Shown: positions 46,926 to 59,838, numbered from the stretch's first letter. The stretch: DNA of 64,000 bases from Pseudoscleropodium purum (GCA_963969395.1 OZ017802.1:1924501-1988500); one strand, 5' to 3'. Notes: generated by a model not told the origin, from the letters alone. Translations and numbers: made by a program.

Positions 46926-48860
46926 GAAGAAATCATAGGATATTGGACATCAAATTAATCTACCTAAACCAAGTTATTTAATAGGAATAAATAAATTTAA
47001 GTGCCCTATAGGTTAATTTGAAATTGAGTTGTTTGCAATTTTCAAGAATGTAACAAGAAGTCAAATTTGTCAACCATGCATCTATCCGTTTGTTATTTTA
47101 GACCTCCAAAAAAATTTTATGGAAAAAATTTGGAGAGGACATTTGAATATATCAAAGAATATCTCCCTTCCAACCCTTTTCTGAGACAAGATAATACTTT
47201 GAAAATAATACACATAATTCCTTAATTAAATCTTTTTATATTTAAGGCAATTGGTCCAGTAAGTGCTCGCCATGAGCAAATCCTAATGCAAAATGTCTAT
47301 GTTTGTCCCTGTAGGGCAATTTGTCCAATTAATACAAAGAATGGAAGTTTAGGTATTTTACCAAAGTTTTGTCTTTTCCTTAAGCTTTTCTTTAGCTTTT
47401 AGGGCAATTAGCCAATTGGCAATTTGTCCAAACCATTGTTAATATACAAACAAAATATTGGAACAATTCACAACATGGACCAAACTTAGGAAACCTAAAA
47501 TCAAATACTTATTATTTATAAGATAATAATAAAACGACTTAAAATCGTAATCTATAGACCTAAGACCAAATATATCAGCCCTATGGCCATGCAATGGACC
47601 CAAAACCACGAAAATAAACTCAAAATCCAGAAACAGGCCCTAAAAACGTTGAAATTTACAATTTAATAATCAAATGGCCTACAATCGCGGACTGTAGACC
47701 CTATAACCGCGCGGCACACCCTATCACCGTGTGGCCAGACCTATGTCCGTGGATTTTGAACCTTGTGACTGTGAAGTCAAATCCCTAATTTTGTTGGAGT
47801 CACTCTGCTTTGTTGTTCCAACGTGGGTTTCCACGCTTGCTTTGTCGCAATCACAAATTTTTGTTCATCAATTCAAATTTGTTGCATTCAAGTTTTGATT
47901 CTCACTCAGTTAATCAATCAAGATCTAAGCGACCTCTTCTAGTTACACATTTGCACAATTTTGTAAAATTTTGTTTCTCGATGAAGAAGACCAAGTGCTG
48001 CAATTCTAACTTTAGACTCTCGAATTTGATTTGGAATTCAACTTCAATGATCAATCAATCATACACAACGATTATCACAGACCGTAATCAACAATTGAAG
48101 GAAAACAAAAATTAAGGTGGCTACTCGCACGTCGAAATTGCCGAATCCAAGGAGTTGCCGATTCTTCTTTCAGGCACCTTCAGCAATCAATTCACCTGCA
48201 CATGGAGTCGCGTAAATCTTCCAATTTTGATTTTGGTTCGTGATTGTGAGACTGTTTAAACGATAGAAAATCTTGGTTGCCGCAACACCTCGTCAATGGA
48301 TCGCCACCAAGCTCCGCTTCTTGTTTGCAATGTTGACAATCTTTTTGGTTGCTTCTCACTTCTAGTCTCAAATTTTCAGTTGCAATTGGTCGCACTCCTC
48401 CTGGATTATGAAGCCTCTGGATTGTGATTCCACCACTTCTGCTTCTCATCTGATCACTGATTTCCGAATTACTTCTCAAATTAGGGTTTTTTGTAATTCA
48501 CCTCTGCTCAAATTACAAGTTCTTCAGTGTCTTCTTTATGTTGATCTCGGCTTTAGTGTTGGCTCCCTATACTCTAATTTCTTAGTACCGCAATCACTAG
48601 CTTGTCCCGAATTTTCTTTTTCTTTGTCAATCTAATTCTTCTTCTCGCTCACAGTGATTGACAAAATACTCTCTTTGCTAATCTTATGATTTATTTAAAT
48701 CTCTTTTCCATTACTTCTTATATAATTTTCTCACTTTTATGTGCAGAAACTCTCAACAATACTAACAATACATAAACATAATTTCACCACTTACAACACA
48801 ACGTAATTGCAAACAAACACATATAATAAATTATATATATTAAAATTTGTGGGTCTTACA
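46926..48860 (-). mobile_element. Possible solo or isolated LTR of a retrotransposon
   Basis: On the minus strand the segment starts TGTAAGACCCAC, which is typical of plant Ty3-like LTR starts, and ends ATTTCTTCA, giving TG..CA ends over about 1.9 kb. The inner half (47560-48660) is GC-richer and has short open frames without motifs. No second LTR, polymerase or gag region is visible nearby, so it would be a solo or broken copy. It could instead be a gene leader. Confidence 0.3.
47699..47782. repeat. Degenerate 20-22 bp minisatellite
   Basis: Units CCCTATAACCGCGCGGCACA, CCCTATCACCGTGTGGCCAG, ACCTATGTCCGTGGATTTTG and a weaker fourth follow each other from 47699. Earlier relatives (CCCTATGGCCATGCAATGG near 47579) suggest a longer decayed array. 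It is unusually GC-rich for this window. Confidence 0.55.
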
Positions 48861-49669
48861 ATGCCAATTTTTTTATTGTTTTTAATATCTATTTATAGTT
48901 TTTTTGGCACCCCCTTCCAAAGGGTGTGTTTTTCTAATTTTTACTTTTATTATTTTTAGTTTTTAGTTTTAATTAATTACTTAATTAATTAAATCCTATT
49001 CATACTATAACATATAAATTAACTTTATTTTAAAAGTTTTTTCTACTTTTATCTAGTAAGGGGCCCCTAATGGCTCCTAATAATCTAAATTTGCTATTTT
49101 AAATTTAAAATCTTGTTTACACTACCCCACTTGTAAAAAAAGCTTCTCTTCTCATCCCCATGCATACAATATAAGTGGATTTAGAAGCTATGGGAGATAC
49201 TTGCCAAATATTTTTGTTTCATTGAAATTTAATGTCAATTATCCTAAAATTACAGTTCATAGAGAAGGAAACATCTTCAAAATTTAGGAAAAGGAAAGAA
49301 TCTTCAAAATGAAGGAGTACATGATCTAGTGTTAGTGATTCAAGATGATTTGGGCTTCACTAATCTTGACTTAGCCTCCTCCTATGGCAATTTCAATATG
49401 CCCAATTGTCCTTTACTTCAACTTGGATATAGATTGATCAAGCTTGCCAAAGTAGGATATTTTAAGGAATTTTCTTCATCTTCCAGATCTAGCTAAAACT
49501 TTAAACTCCATTGTTTGAATTTTGAAGAAATTCCTATATATACAACCCATAAATTGTTTAAAAGAAGGCTTTGTAAGAAACTTTTCTTGAAGTTGGTTCC
49601 TAATTGGAATTTTTTGATACATATTTTCCAATTTGAAATGTTATAAAATTTTTGAACATATGGTCAATT
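48861..49669. other. AT-rich spacer, nothing recognised
   Basis: Contains AATTAATTACTTAATTAATT-type AT palindromes near 48970. No gene or element end. Confidence 0.4.
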
Positions 49670-50117
49670 TTATCAGGAAGTGAAAAAAAAAAGTTTAAGC
49701 AAAAAAGTGAAATTAACTTGTACAAAAGCCTCCATGAATCAAAGCTACTTGGAATTTGGATGCCCTCCAAAAACATTCTTTTCAACTTCAAATGCTATAA
49801 TCTCACAATTTGTACAATCAAAACCTCCCACTTTTTTATTACAATATAATGAAGTTGTCTATTAGATCTTATAGTGAGATGCAACAAGATTGCATTTGTC
49901 ATTTATAGGGGCCTTTGCCTCAAAACAACCCATTTAAAATGTTTTTTTGGTGAAACACACAATGATGAATCAAAGTGAGTAAAATATTTGAAACATTTTC
50001 ATTCAAACAACCATACCATCAACATCAATGGACAAAGTCTAAAAGTAGATATATGAAAGTTATAGTATGCAACATACTACACATTATAATGGAAGTCCAA
50101 GAAAAAAATTTGTTGTG

Positions 50118-50696
50118 ATTTGAATTTTTTAAATTAAGAACATGGGATAGCATTAGTCATTGTAGAGAGAATATAGGTTGCAATATAGACCATTATTACA
50201 CCTTAATTCATTTGCGTTTGGAATATTTGTTGCATTAGACAATGTGCTCAATTTATATTTTATGATCATATAATGCATTTTTAGGTTCAATTTTTTAATC
50301 CAATGCCTACAATTCAAAATTCACATAATTGATTCAACAAATTGAAAGAAATTAAACTAGTATTATCAATATTGTAAAGAAAAACTACCAATTTTATGAA
50401 AATTAGTGTAATTTTTGGCAATTTTCAACTTTTTGATGATATTAAAAATGTTAACTGAATTTCTTTTAATTTGTTGGATAAATTATGTGCATTATAAAGT
50501 ATAGTCTTTGGATTAAAAATTTGAACCTAAAAATGCATTATATGATTGTAAAATTTAAATTGGATCCATTATCCAACTCAACAAATATTTCAAGCGCAAA
50601 AGAATTAAGGTGTAATAACAATCTATATTGCAACATATATTCTTTCTACAATGGCTAATGCTATCCCATGCTCTTAATTAAGAAAAATTCAAATAT
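50118..50696. repeat. Palindrome copy inside the right arm
   Basis: Same structure as 37468-38043 in inverted orientation: AAGAACATGGGATAGCATTAG at the left pairs with CTAATGCTATCCCATGCTCTT at the right. Confidence 0.75.
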
Positions 50697-50891
50697 TGTG
50701 AGAACCAACATCATTTGCATATTTGCCAAATTATTGATATTTTTAAGTCTATAATTGTCAATTTCCTTTGATTTTTGTGTACAACAATCTAAAATGGTGT
50801 ATACCAACATAACAAGGCACAAAAAGTTTTTTCAAAGTTCTAAGAAGAAGTGACTAAAGATTAAAAAAAAAGAAGGTAATTCCAAACCATC

Positions 50892-51675
50892 TTAACCCCT
50901 AAAGGACCGGCCTGTGTTTTTTGGATGTATAGATTTTTAGGCAGGTCACTGTGACCAGAAATTTGCGTATTTTAGGCTAAAATTTTAAGAAAAGGTGTGG
51001 ACAAAGAATATCTTTTATATACAACAAATTTCATGAAATTTGGAAATAGGAGTCAAAAGTTATAGCCTAATATGTTCCTTTTTTTGTAACTAGGAAGTTT
51101 GGGCAGATTAGAAAAAATCACTTTTTTCAGAAACCAAAATTTGAAATTGGTTTTTTAGACTTATATATACAAGGAAATCTTTGAATCATTCCATTTTGAT
51201 CAACAAGTCAAAAGTTATGAGAATTTTTTGTTTGCGTATAGTTATAGATTCCCTATTCTAAAATAAACTTTGAAATCCTTTATCTTATCCAATTTTCAAT
51301 ATTTTTGAAAAAAGAAAATCCTAGAATGTAAATTGTTGATTACAACATTTTGACCATTGGGATTGACATTTTTCAATTCCATATTTAAATTCTCAAATAA
51401 TTTAGTATTTTGAAGCATTGTCTACTACTACCTACTTACTATTTTTTTCCTATATGTTGTACAATTCCAAATGATTAGAAATTTTTTAGGCATGTGGAAA
51501 ACTTGTCTAGGAAAAAGAATCCAAAGAAGCACCATCGTTTTGGTTCTTTTTTCATAGAAAAGTGAGCTTGTGAAGTGCGGCTGCTCGGCTTTTCACAAGG
51601 CAAAAAAAATGATTTTAGTGAATTTGAATGCTTATATCTTGCAATCCGTACAGTGGAAATGTCTAAAATTCTTAC
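50892..51675 (-). mobile_element. TTAA element, subfamily B, truncated
   Basis: Left end TTAACCCCTAAAGGACC with TTAA at 50892-50895; interior reads as the B order reversed (CACTGTGACCAGAAATTTGC, TTTGGGCAGATTAGAAAAAA, ACCATTGGGATTGACATTTT, AGTGAGCTTGTGAAGTGCGG). It stops near 51675, before the terminal block that other copies have. Confidence 0.85.
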
Positions 51676-53099
51676 TATAGATTTTTTTTTTCCTCGTAGA
51701 TTATAGTTTCGTGTACATGTAAAATATTATTTACATTTTGTTGTCAATGTAAATATTATTAAAACCATCAAAATTTTGTCTACCTTTAGAAAAATATATG
51801 AATTTTTTTTCTAGGCATGCTTGAAATGAATTTTAAAGGTGAGAATTTCAATGAATTTTTATATCTAAGATTAAAATGAGATTTCTTTTATAATAAAATT
51901 GTGGAGTGAATACAATAAATCTAATATTAATTTGCAATTTTAACATTTCTATTGACAAAATCAATGCTTTTTGATTACTATAGCAACTATGTAGGAAGTT
52001 CAATGAACAAGTATAGTCCCTCTTAAGGAACAATAATAGGAAGCTATATATTTTTGATTTGACCACCTATGAATAGTATTCTTTTTTTTTAATCAAAATT
52101 GAATTGACCAAAATATACTCGAAAAAATCTCTAATCTATTGTTGTTATGATGTAGGCCATCAACTAGTTGAAAGTAGTCACCTATTTGTGTTGAGTGTGT
52201 GTAGTGTTAGTAAGTTCATGATAATTGTTGGTTGTTTATTAAGTTGGTTAATAGTTTAGATTAAGGTTAAGGGGTGTTATTGGTACATGGTGGCTAGGCA
52301 TCAAATTAGAAGGGTACATCTAGAATCCAAAGCAATTAAGAGGGAGTTCTATGCAAGCTTAGATCTTATTGAAAATTAATAACTTGGATATGAATTTGGA
52401 AGGTATCTTTCTACACTTATCTTCTATATTGTATCAAAATTGTAATTCCAATGGACTTTGTATTTATGACCCATAGTCACAAATGCAAGCAAGATTTGAA
52501 GCTATGACTAAGTAAAAAGTCAATAGTAGTAAAATATTCACCACAATTGAAGTGTTGGATAATATCTTAATGGAATTTAAAATTTAGTATGTGAACTTTT
52601 GACATGTTAAATAATATAGTGGCAAAATCTTAAATGATTTAAAGTGAGCATCTATGAGCTTCTAAATGAGTATCTGGATCAAAATTGATTTTAACCAACT
52701 TTGGGAATTATAGGTTTGCAATTTGGATAAAAGAAAAATTTAGAATAAGGTTAAGATTATCTAGGAATCAAAGATATAAAAGACTTATAAGCAAGACATA
52801 TTCAAAGCAAAGGTTTTGTGTTATTTTGTGTACAATCTACAAAATACTTTATTGTAAAAAATTAATTTTGAATTTGAGTAGTTTAAATATGTTCAAGGAC
52901 TAAAAGGTCAACAATAAAAGATAATGATTGATATTTTTGAGTTATTCATGTGCCTTAGTTAATAAATTTGAAGTTAGGTATCCTTGTCCAAATTTTTGAT
53001 TTATTTTAAAGTTTTGGAGTTCAAACATTAGTATTAATTTAAGTGTTATCAAATAATATAAGACAAATGGTACTTATATGTACATCCGTATCTTTCTTT
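51676..53099. other. AT-rich spacer, nothing recognised
   Basis: A local repeat of GTAAAATATTATTTACATT near 51720 resembles 15380. The frame at 52685-52903 has a basic segment but no motif. No gene called. Confidence 0.4.
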
Positions 53100-53536
53100 G
53101 TATCAATATGTATATTTATCCATATCTTGCAATAGATTGAGGTTCATTGAAAATTCAAGTATTTTGTTAGAAATGAGATTGTTGTAGTCTTTTGAAGTTT
53201 GCAATTTTTGACAATTTGTTGTGAATAGTGTGAATAGAGATAAATTGACGAAGAGTTCACACAATAGAGTAGAAATATAGACAAATTGCCAGATTAGAAA
53301 GGATTTAGAAAGAAAAACATAAAAGTTTTGAGATGGCAAAAGACAAGTTGACTCTACACTTCGGGTTTGAATAGTTGTCTTTAGTTTTGCATATAGCCAA
53401 GCAATTTGTCATTTTGTCTCTCACTTTCTCGGTTATCAAATAGCTTTTGTAAAATTGTCACGTTTTCATGTACTTTGAACTTCTTCAATAATAAAATATT
53501 TCTTATAAACAATTTGTCTTATAAGCTTTGAATTTA

Positions 53537-53655
53537 GATCCAGTGATTGGACTAAATCAAGCATTTTATAAATTACAGTTAAGATCCAGTGATTGGATCC
53601 TTTGAATTGTAAATCAACTTGACAAATTGTCTTGAGTATCCAGTGATTGGATCTC
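53537..53655. repeat. Three copies of GATCCAGTGATTGGA
   Basis: At about 53537, 53583 and 53637 (46 and 54 bases apart), with weaker relatives CTAGTGAGTGGAT near 53741 and GATCCTGTGACTGGAC near 53786. It alternates with the GACAAATTGTC words. Confidence 0.75.
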
Positions 53656-54313
53656 TTCATTTATTTGTGACTAATTGTATTTTTGGTGGTGTTGTCTTGG
53701 TTGTGTAAATTATAAAATTAACAATTTGTATGTTTTGCTCTAGTGAGTGGATAGCAATACTTAGCAATTTGTCAAATACTATTCCGATCCTGTGACTGGA
53801 CAGAACTGGGGTGTGAGCATTGAGTATGTGTGTGGTCTTTTTGTAAAAGATGCATGCAGTTTGATTATGATGAATTCGTGGTTGTTTGAATGAGTCGTGT
53901 GACAAGTTGTCTGTGAATTACTGTGTGCTGTTAAACTATGTTTTGTGTGAATCTGTGGGAATTGAGTAGTGGTGGATTAATGTTTAGACAAATTGACTGG
54001 TTTAGTTTGGTATCATGAACGTATGAGTCAAATTGTTGGAGTGTTACTATGAGGAATCGGATAGCAATTTGTCTGTATGTCTTTCGTAAATCGAACGAAG
54101 TAGACGATTTGCCAACTAGTTGATGATGCGGATGCTATGGAGTCAGGCCGTAGACTAAGACAATTTGCCAGAACCAGTGATGCAGATCGACTAACTTACA
54201 AATAAGTTCTTGTATCATTTTAATTTGTACTTTCGACCAATTGTCTTGTTAAGTTCATTTATAATCTTTGTGATGTTCAGACTGCTTCAATTCTATGAAT
54301 TATGTAATAAAAG

Positions 54314-54335
54314 AGGAGTATCAGAGATTTAGCAT
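54314..54335 (+). other. Weak primer-binding-site-like motif
   Basis: GGAGTATCAGAGATTTAGC resembles TGGTATCAGAGC, suggesting that the C-poor region could be a retroelement LTR with internal sequence beginning here. No TG..CA ends or second LTR found. Confidence 0.15.
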
Positions 54336-55283
54336 ATGGCGGTAAGTAGACAAATTGTCAAAGTAATAACTGTAAACTATAATAAAGAATTAGAACTAGT
54401 TTCTAAGGATTAGAAGAAATTAGAGACAAGTTGACTAAAGAATTCCAACAATGAATTGTCCAGTGGTGTATGCTATATATATTTTAAATTGTTTTGTGTA
54501 AAAATTGGGAGATTGAAGAACTGGATGCTGAAAGAACGGATCCAGGTATGACAATTTGACTTATTCTTATGCTGTTGATGTATGAAGTCAAATTGTCCTG
54601 AGTATGTATATGTGTGATTGAATCCTGGGTTATGTGTGGATAGACCAGTTGTCCAAAATAAAATTAAGTTAATTTATTTCACGGTTGAACTTCTGAAATG
54701 ATAATACAGTCAGTAGAATAGAAGCAAATTGTCTTAATTCTTGGTTGTTAGACTGGATAACAACCGGGTTTCTAACTAACAATTTGTCTTGGGCCAGTTG
54801 ATGTTGTTGACATAGTTCAGTCACAGTAGGTCGGTGTTACAGACGAATTGCCGCAATGTTAAAATTTCACTGTAGACAGTGTATAGACAAATTGTCCTTA
54901 TCAATTTAATTACTGAAAAGGGTATTTTGCCTGAAATTAGTAAAAGCAATAGATATTTGGTGAGACGAATTGACTAAGTAATGGATGGAGTATACTATAT
55001 GACAAATGGTCTTTATTGATAATTAGGTCAAATTGTAGGAGTAGCAGTGATTATTAAAATGTTGTCGTTACATGAATAGTGTGTTGGATAAATTATCTTG
55101 TTGATGTCAATGTTGTAAATTGTATTGCATCACACACTCATACCCATTGCATTCGATAGAGACAATTTGTTGTAGAGGACTGGGACTTGGTGATACTCAT
55201 CTAACTTAGTAATTTGGCTAGCTAAGTAGTGACTGGACAAATTATTTTGGTAAAAAGCTTCACGGTAATTAATGAATTGATAT

Positions 55284-55309
55284 TATATATATATATATAT
55301 ATATATATG
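55284..55309. repeat. (AT)n microsatellite
   Basis: About twelve AT units without interruption. Confidence 0.9.
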
Positions 55310-55847
55310 AATTGTTGCATTTAAAAGTCTAGATCATGCATGACAAATTGCTCTTAGAAACCTGCCAAATTGTCTTGAAAATACCCCTAGAATACTAGGC
55401 AGGACCGGGACAGCACTCATGCATCCATAGCATTATTTAATGGACAGGACTCCAAATTCACACTTGGGATATAAGAGGTTTTTACAATTGGTTTCTATAG
55501 TAAAGTTGTTGAGTAAATCCCATAACAATTTAGCATACAAGTGACTTCTAGCTGCAAAACATTAGACTATTTGACCATTCCCTTTGATTTTAGGACCCCT
55601 ATACTTAGTCCTGGGTTTTGGGAAATAGACAAAATCTAAACTACAATTGTCCATGAACTCTCCAATAGATTAATTATGGAATGCAGTCCAACCAATCATG
55701 TTGTTGTCCAATTGCCATGCCATAGAATATTGATGATAAGAACCAATGATCATTTTTCTATTTTTCTATTTATTTTTGGTTCAATTAGCAAAATATTTAC
55801 ACAACGTCTTAGGGATTACTTGTAGAAACAAAGTACCATTTGCAATG

Positions 55848-56737
55848 TTAATCCCTAAAAGATTGTGGTGTTTTAAGGCCAAAATTAAACTATTGCTAAA
55901 TACATGTATCCAAAGAAAACTTTAAGAAAGGCTAAATTCTCCATCTATATTTATTCTTCAACAAAACCAATAGTAGAATACTCTAATTAACTTGTTTAAG
56001 TACATCATTCCCAAAAAATCTAATAAAAATCTCCACCAATTGGAAGTTCAATGTGCTAGAACTTCAAAAAAGTAGTTTTTTTTGCCCTTTCTAAAGGTGA
56101 ATTTTGTCTTTCAACATTTTAAGGAAAAAACATGTGAATCCATAACTTGAAAAATATACTCAATTTTTGGAAAATTTATTGAGAAATTATGGGAAAAAAT
56201 GAAACAAAAAACTTTCACAATTTTCTTTAAATAAATTATAAAGTCAAAGGTGGTACTTGATGAAAGAAAAAACTAAACCACTAGTATTTTTTTTAATTTT
56301 TTTATCAAAAATTGAAAATTTTCATTTCCAATGGTGGAAATATTCTAGTAAACAATAGATTTTTGTTTTCAATATGGAAATTTTCAATATTGAAGTCAAA
56401 ATGACATTCTCTTTTTATTCTACCTTCATTACTTGCAAAATAAAACTCCTCATAACTATCACCACATCATTTAGAATTTAGCGATTTAAATATTTTTGAG
56501 TATATATCAATCTAAAAAATAAAATAAAATAGATTAAAACTCCTGATTTGACATTAAAATCAAAAAAATTATTATAACTTTTGCAATATTTATTGGAATG
56601 ACAGAAATAAAGTTTTACAAGTAGATTAGAGAATTAGCATCCATTCTAGAAGGTTTCATTAAAAAATATTATTTATGAAGTCAAGAGGTCTTTCTCAAGT
56701 TCTCAAAATATCCAAAGTAGTTCCTTTAGTCCTGTCA
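55848..56737 (+). mobile_element. Diverged TTAA element
   Basis: Left end TTAATCCCTAAAAGATTG at 55848; right end AGTTCCTTTAGTCCTGTCAA near 56737 (TTAA decayed). Interior echoes A-type order: AAACTAAACCACTAG, TTTCCAATGGTGGAAATATT, AAAACTCCTCATAACTATCA. More diverged than the others. Confidence 0.5.
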
Positions 56738-57038
56738 ATCTTTTATGTACTAAAAAGCTCAAATTTGGTCTCATGGTTTTTTAGCAATTTTGAAGGGTTT
56801 ATATAGGGATTTTTTCAATTTATTATCATAGTATTTTTCTTAAAACCAATGCATGCAATGTTTTTTACTCAAGATAATGATATAATAAAGTTTTCCATTT
56901 AGATTATACTTCCTAAAATATAATCAATCAAAGCCGACAACTTCAAATCATGAATTCTTAGTATGTAAAGGGTTAAAGGTTAAACAATGTAGAAAAATAT
57001 ATATATGTTTCTCAATATTCTAGAAATATTAGCTCTCT

Positions 57039-57043
<5 letters not shown>

Positions 57044-57088
<45 letters not shown>

Positions 57089-57109
57089 TACTACTACTAC
57101 TACTACTAT
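57044..57109. repeat. (TA)n followed by (CTA)n microsatellite
   Basis: About 22 TA units followed by seven CTA units. The open frames that cross it read tyrosine/isoleucine or threonine/valine runs and are by-products. Confidence 0.95.
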
Positions 57110-59838
57110 TAATGACCAATTTGAGGCATTAACTTTGAGATTTTTAGAGAAAAAATATTCTATATGCCATACAAAAATCAAGGTTTGGAAAGAATCATTG
57201 TCAAATGCACTTATGGGACGTGTGTGCATCCTCATCATGTGTGAAGGTTCCGAAGGTTCAAGTGAGGTGCAAAGTGTGATGTCTATAGACACAATCATCC
57301 TTGGTGTGAATGTCTCAATATGAAGTCATCCTTAGTTTCAATTTTAGGACACAACTATATTGTATGCAACACCAATAAGACATTGTTGGTGCATGGATTT
57401 GCAAGCATTTTGAGTGGGCAATGTAGATGAGGATCCAATGGGTTCTCACTTTCACATAGCCTCAATCCCAACCTCAAACATTGAATCTTTGTAACAATGC
57501 ACAAAGTTCAAGAATGCATTATCTACAAGTATAAAAAACACCTATCAAGGCAAATTCAAAGTGTAAAATCTTCATATACAAAATTGATACCAAAAAAATA
57601 GAAATCATGTAAGAACAATTGATGATAAAAGTACACTAAAGAAGTGGTGATTTATAAATTGCTCATTGATAGTAATTTGTAATTCTATAATAAATATTAT
57701 TTGAATAAGTTTGTGTTTCAAAAACCTCTTCACCTCTTGTTCATTGATCTAAGAACTTATAGTGATTCTTGGTGGTATAAGTGATTATTTAAATGGATGA
57801 AAAGATAGAGAAAAATGGTTGTAAAATAGTCGTAGCTTCATTTATAATGCTTTAGTTGGGACACAATGACATCCATGGGTGTCTTCTCAACTAACGATAT
57901 GGAACATCGAAGCTAGGAAGAGAGCTTGGAAGTACAAGCCTAGATACTTGAGAGCGTAGGAGTGCAAGGCCGTAAGCAAACACTTTTCTTTGATAGAAAA
58001 TTGAACTTTCTTCTTATATACAAATTCAAATATTGATTACATGAAAAATAATATGGAACTTCTTATTTTAATTTTTACACAAATTGTCTATTATTGTAGA
58101 CCTAATATAGTGGTTTCAAATTGAAAATATTCATAGACTTGCTTTCCATCAAACTATCCCACTCCCATCATACAAATGACAACTTTCCATATCACAAGTA
58201 TGGTACTATTGAGAAAAGATCATTGCAAGCATTTAAGTTTTTTCCATCAAAACTTTTCTACAACTGAAGAGGATTTGGCCCCAAAATCAACCCATCCGCC
58301 CAATCAAAGTTGATCAATGTGATAAGACATTATTATATACAAGCAAGCAATATATTTGACAATTTCTTGCCAAATAATTAATTAAAATGTAAAAATAGGT
58401 CTGCCATCTAATTTTTTTATTTTTAAATTAATTAATTTTTAACTCAATTAATATAGACTTTGGTAGGTTGCTTAGTCCATGAGTACTCCAAACAAGTTCT
58501 TTAACAATTTTATGATTGAATTGTGGTGAGAAAGAAAACCTTTTATAGTAGTGAGAAGATAGGAGGTACAAGAATCTATGTGGGATATATAAATTAGGAT
58601 ATGAAAGAGCTCAATTGTTTGGTCATGTAGGCATTCATGTAGGCTGTCTTTTGAGTGAATAGTGTAAAATCATGTACAAGCCTAATAGTAGGGTAGTCAC
58701 TAAATAATTTTTATACACATGGCATATAGCAATTGAATAAAAATCATTTTCATTTCCCTACATTAAAACACTCAATGTCCGAATTCACTTCCTTCCTCCT
58801 CAATTGCCTTTTTTGTGCAACAAACACTACATTATATTAAAAAAAATTCAATTCTTCATTTTTGCATTTCATGTACAACTTTTACATTCAATCCTAAATC
58901 CTAATCTCTTAAACATTTTTGTCTTCAATCTCATGTCTCTTTCTCTTTCTTTGTCTCCATGCTACTAAAATTCTCTCAAATGAATTAGTTTGAATTCATT
59001 ATGTGAAATGAATGAATTTGAATGAATTTGAATTCATTCTTTGAACTTAGTTAATTTGAATTTATTCTTCAAAATTAATTGTACAAAAATTTAATTAAAT
59101 CCTTCAATAAATTTAGATTCAATTATTTCTCTACAACCAATTACATTTTTTAAAGTCAATCATAGTGTATTATTCATAAATCAAAGAAATGAATTAATTT
59201 GAACATGTGATTTACATGTTACATCATTTACATGTTTATATGAAGAAGCATAAACAAAGTCCTATTGTCACTACCACATACATATGTTACATGACCAAAT
59301 CACACCACTTTAGACTTTTCAAATTTTTTTTTTTTTTTTTTCAAATCACATAGTTGGTACAACTTCAATGGCATTATTTTTTGTTAATTTACATCGCATG
59401 TCAATGTTTGGAGGGGAGGGATACGTTACCTAACTATCTCTTACAATTTTCAAGAGACAGTCAATTGCATGAATTGTTTTCATGGCTTCATTTCAAACCT
59501 CATTTAAGCATCATAAACTAACTTTTTTTTCAAAACTTGATGAACTTGTAAATTGTGAGAAATCAAATCAAAAACTCTATTTGTAATTTGGATCCTCCAA
59601 TAAAAAATTATAGACAAAGTTCTTAGATATTTTTAGAAGAATATTGTCATTGAAGTCTCATTTCCAAAAGTAGCAGATTAGTTAGATGCTTAGAATTTAA
59701 ATGCATAGGGGTGAGAACTTTTTACAATAAAAAAATTTTCTTGCCCAAATCTTCAAATGCAAATGGATAACAGAATCCCAATACTTGCTTTCGAGTCTGG
59801 TAAAATGACATCACAGAGAAGAGTCGCATAATTGGCGA
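57110..59838. other. Intergenic, no gene recognised
   Basis: The frame after the microsatellite (to 57323) continues for about 70 codons without motif. At 58975-59060 GAATTTGAATGAATTTGAA-type words recur. A poly-T run lies at 59324-59341, and 59485-59625 resembles the 33009-33368 element. No gene called. Confidence 0.4.

Larger units (their letters stand above)
49670..51675. repeat. Large inverted repeat, right arm (about 2.0 kb)
   Basis: Reverse complement of 36495-38492, about 11 kb away. Contains in order a remnant with GCTATAATCTCACAATTTGT, the dispersed repeat with CATTCAAACAACCATACCAT, the palindrome at 50118-50696, and a truncated reversed B element that begins TTAACCCCTAAAGGACCGG at 50892. 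The outer 150 bp of that B element, present on the left arm side, are absent here: similarity stops near 51675. Confidence 0.85.
53100..55400. repeat. Dispersed array of near-palindromic GACAAATTGTC words
   Basis: More than twenty close matches to GACAAATTGTC or its complement GACAATTTGTC occur in 2.3 kb, roughly one per 60-110 bases, in both orientations. Examples are at 53621, 53762, 54064, 54159, 54349, 54724, 54780, 54886 and 55366. The sequence between them is not obviously repeated. The plus strand is also C-poor and G/T-rich. No coding frame spans it. A few similar words occur at 46850-47430 and 9741-9765. Confidence 0.7.

Noticed and set aside
57039..57323. Open frames on both strands starting in Tyr/Ile or ending in Val/Tyr runs
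   Set aside because: They are translations of the (TA)n(CTA)n microsatellite; the remaining codons show no motif.
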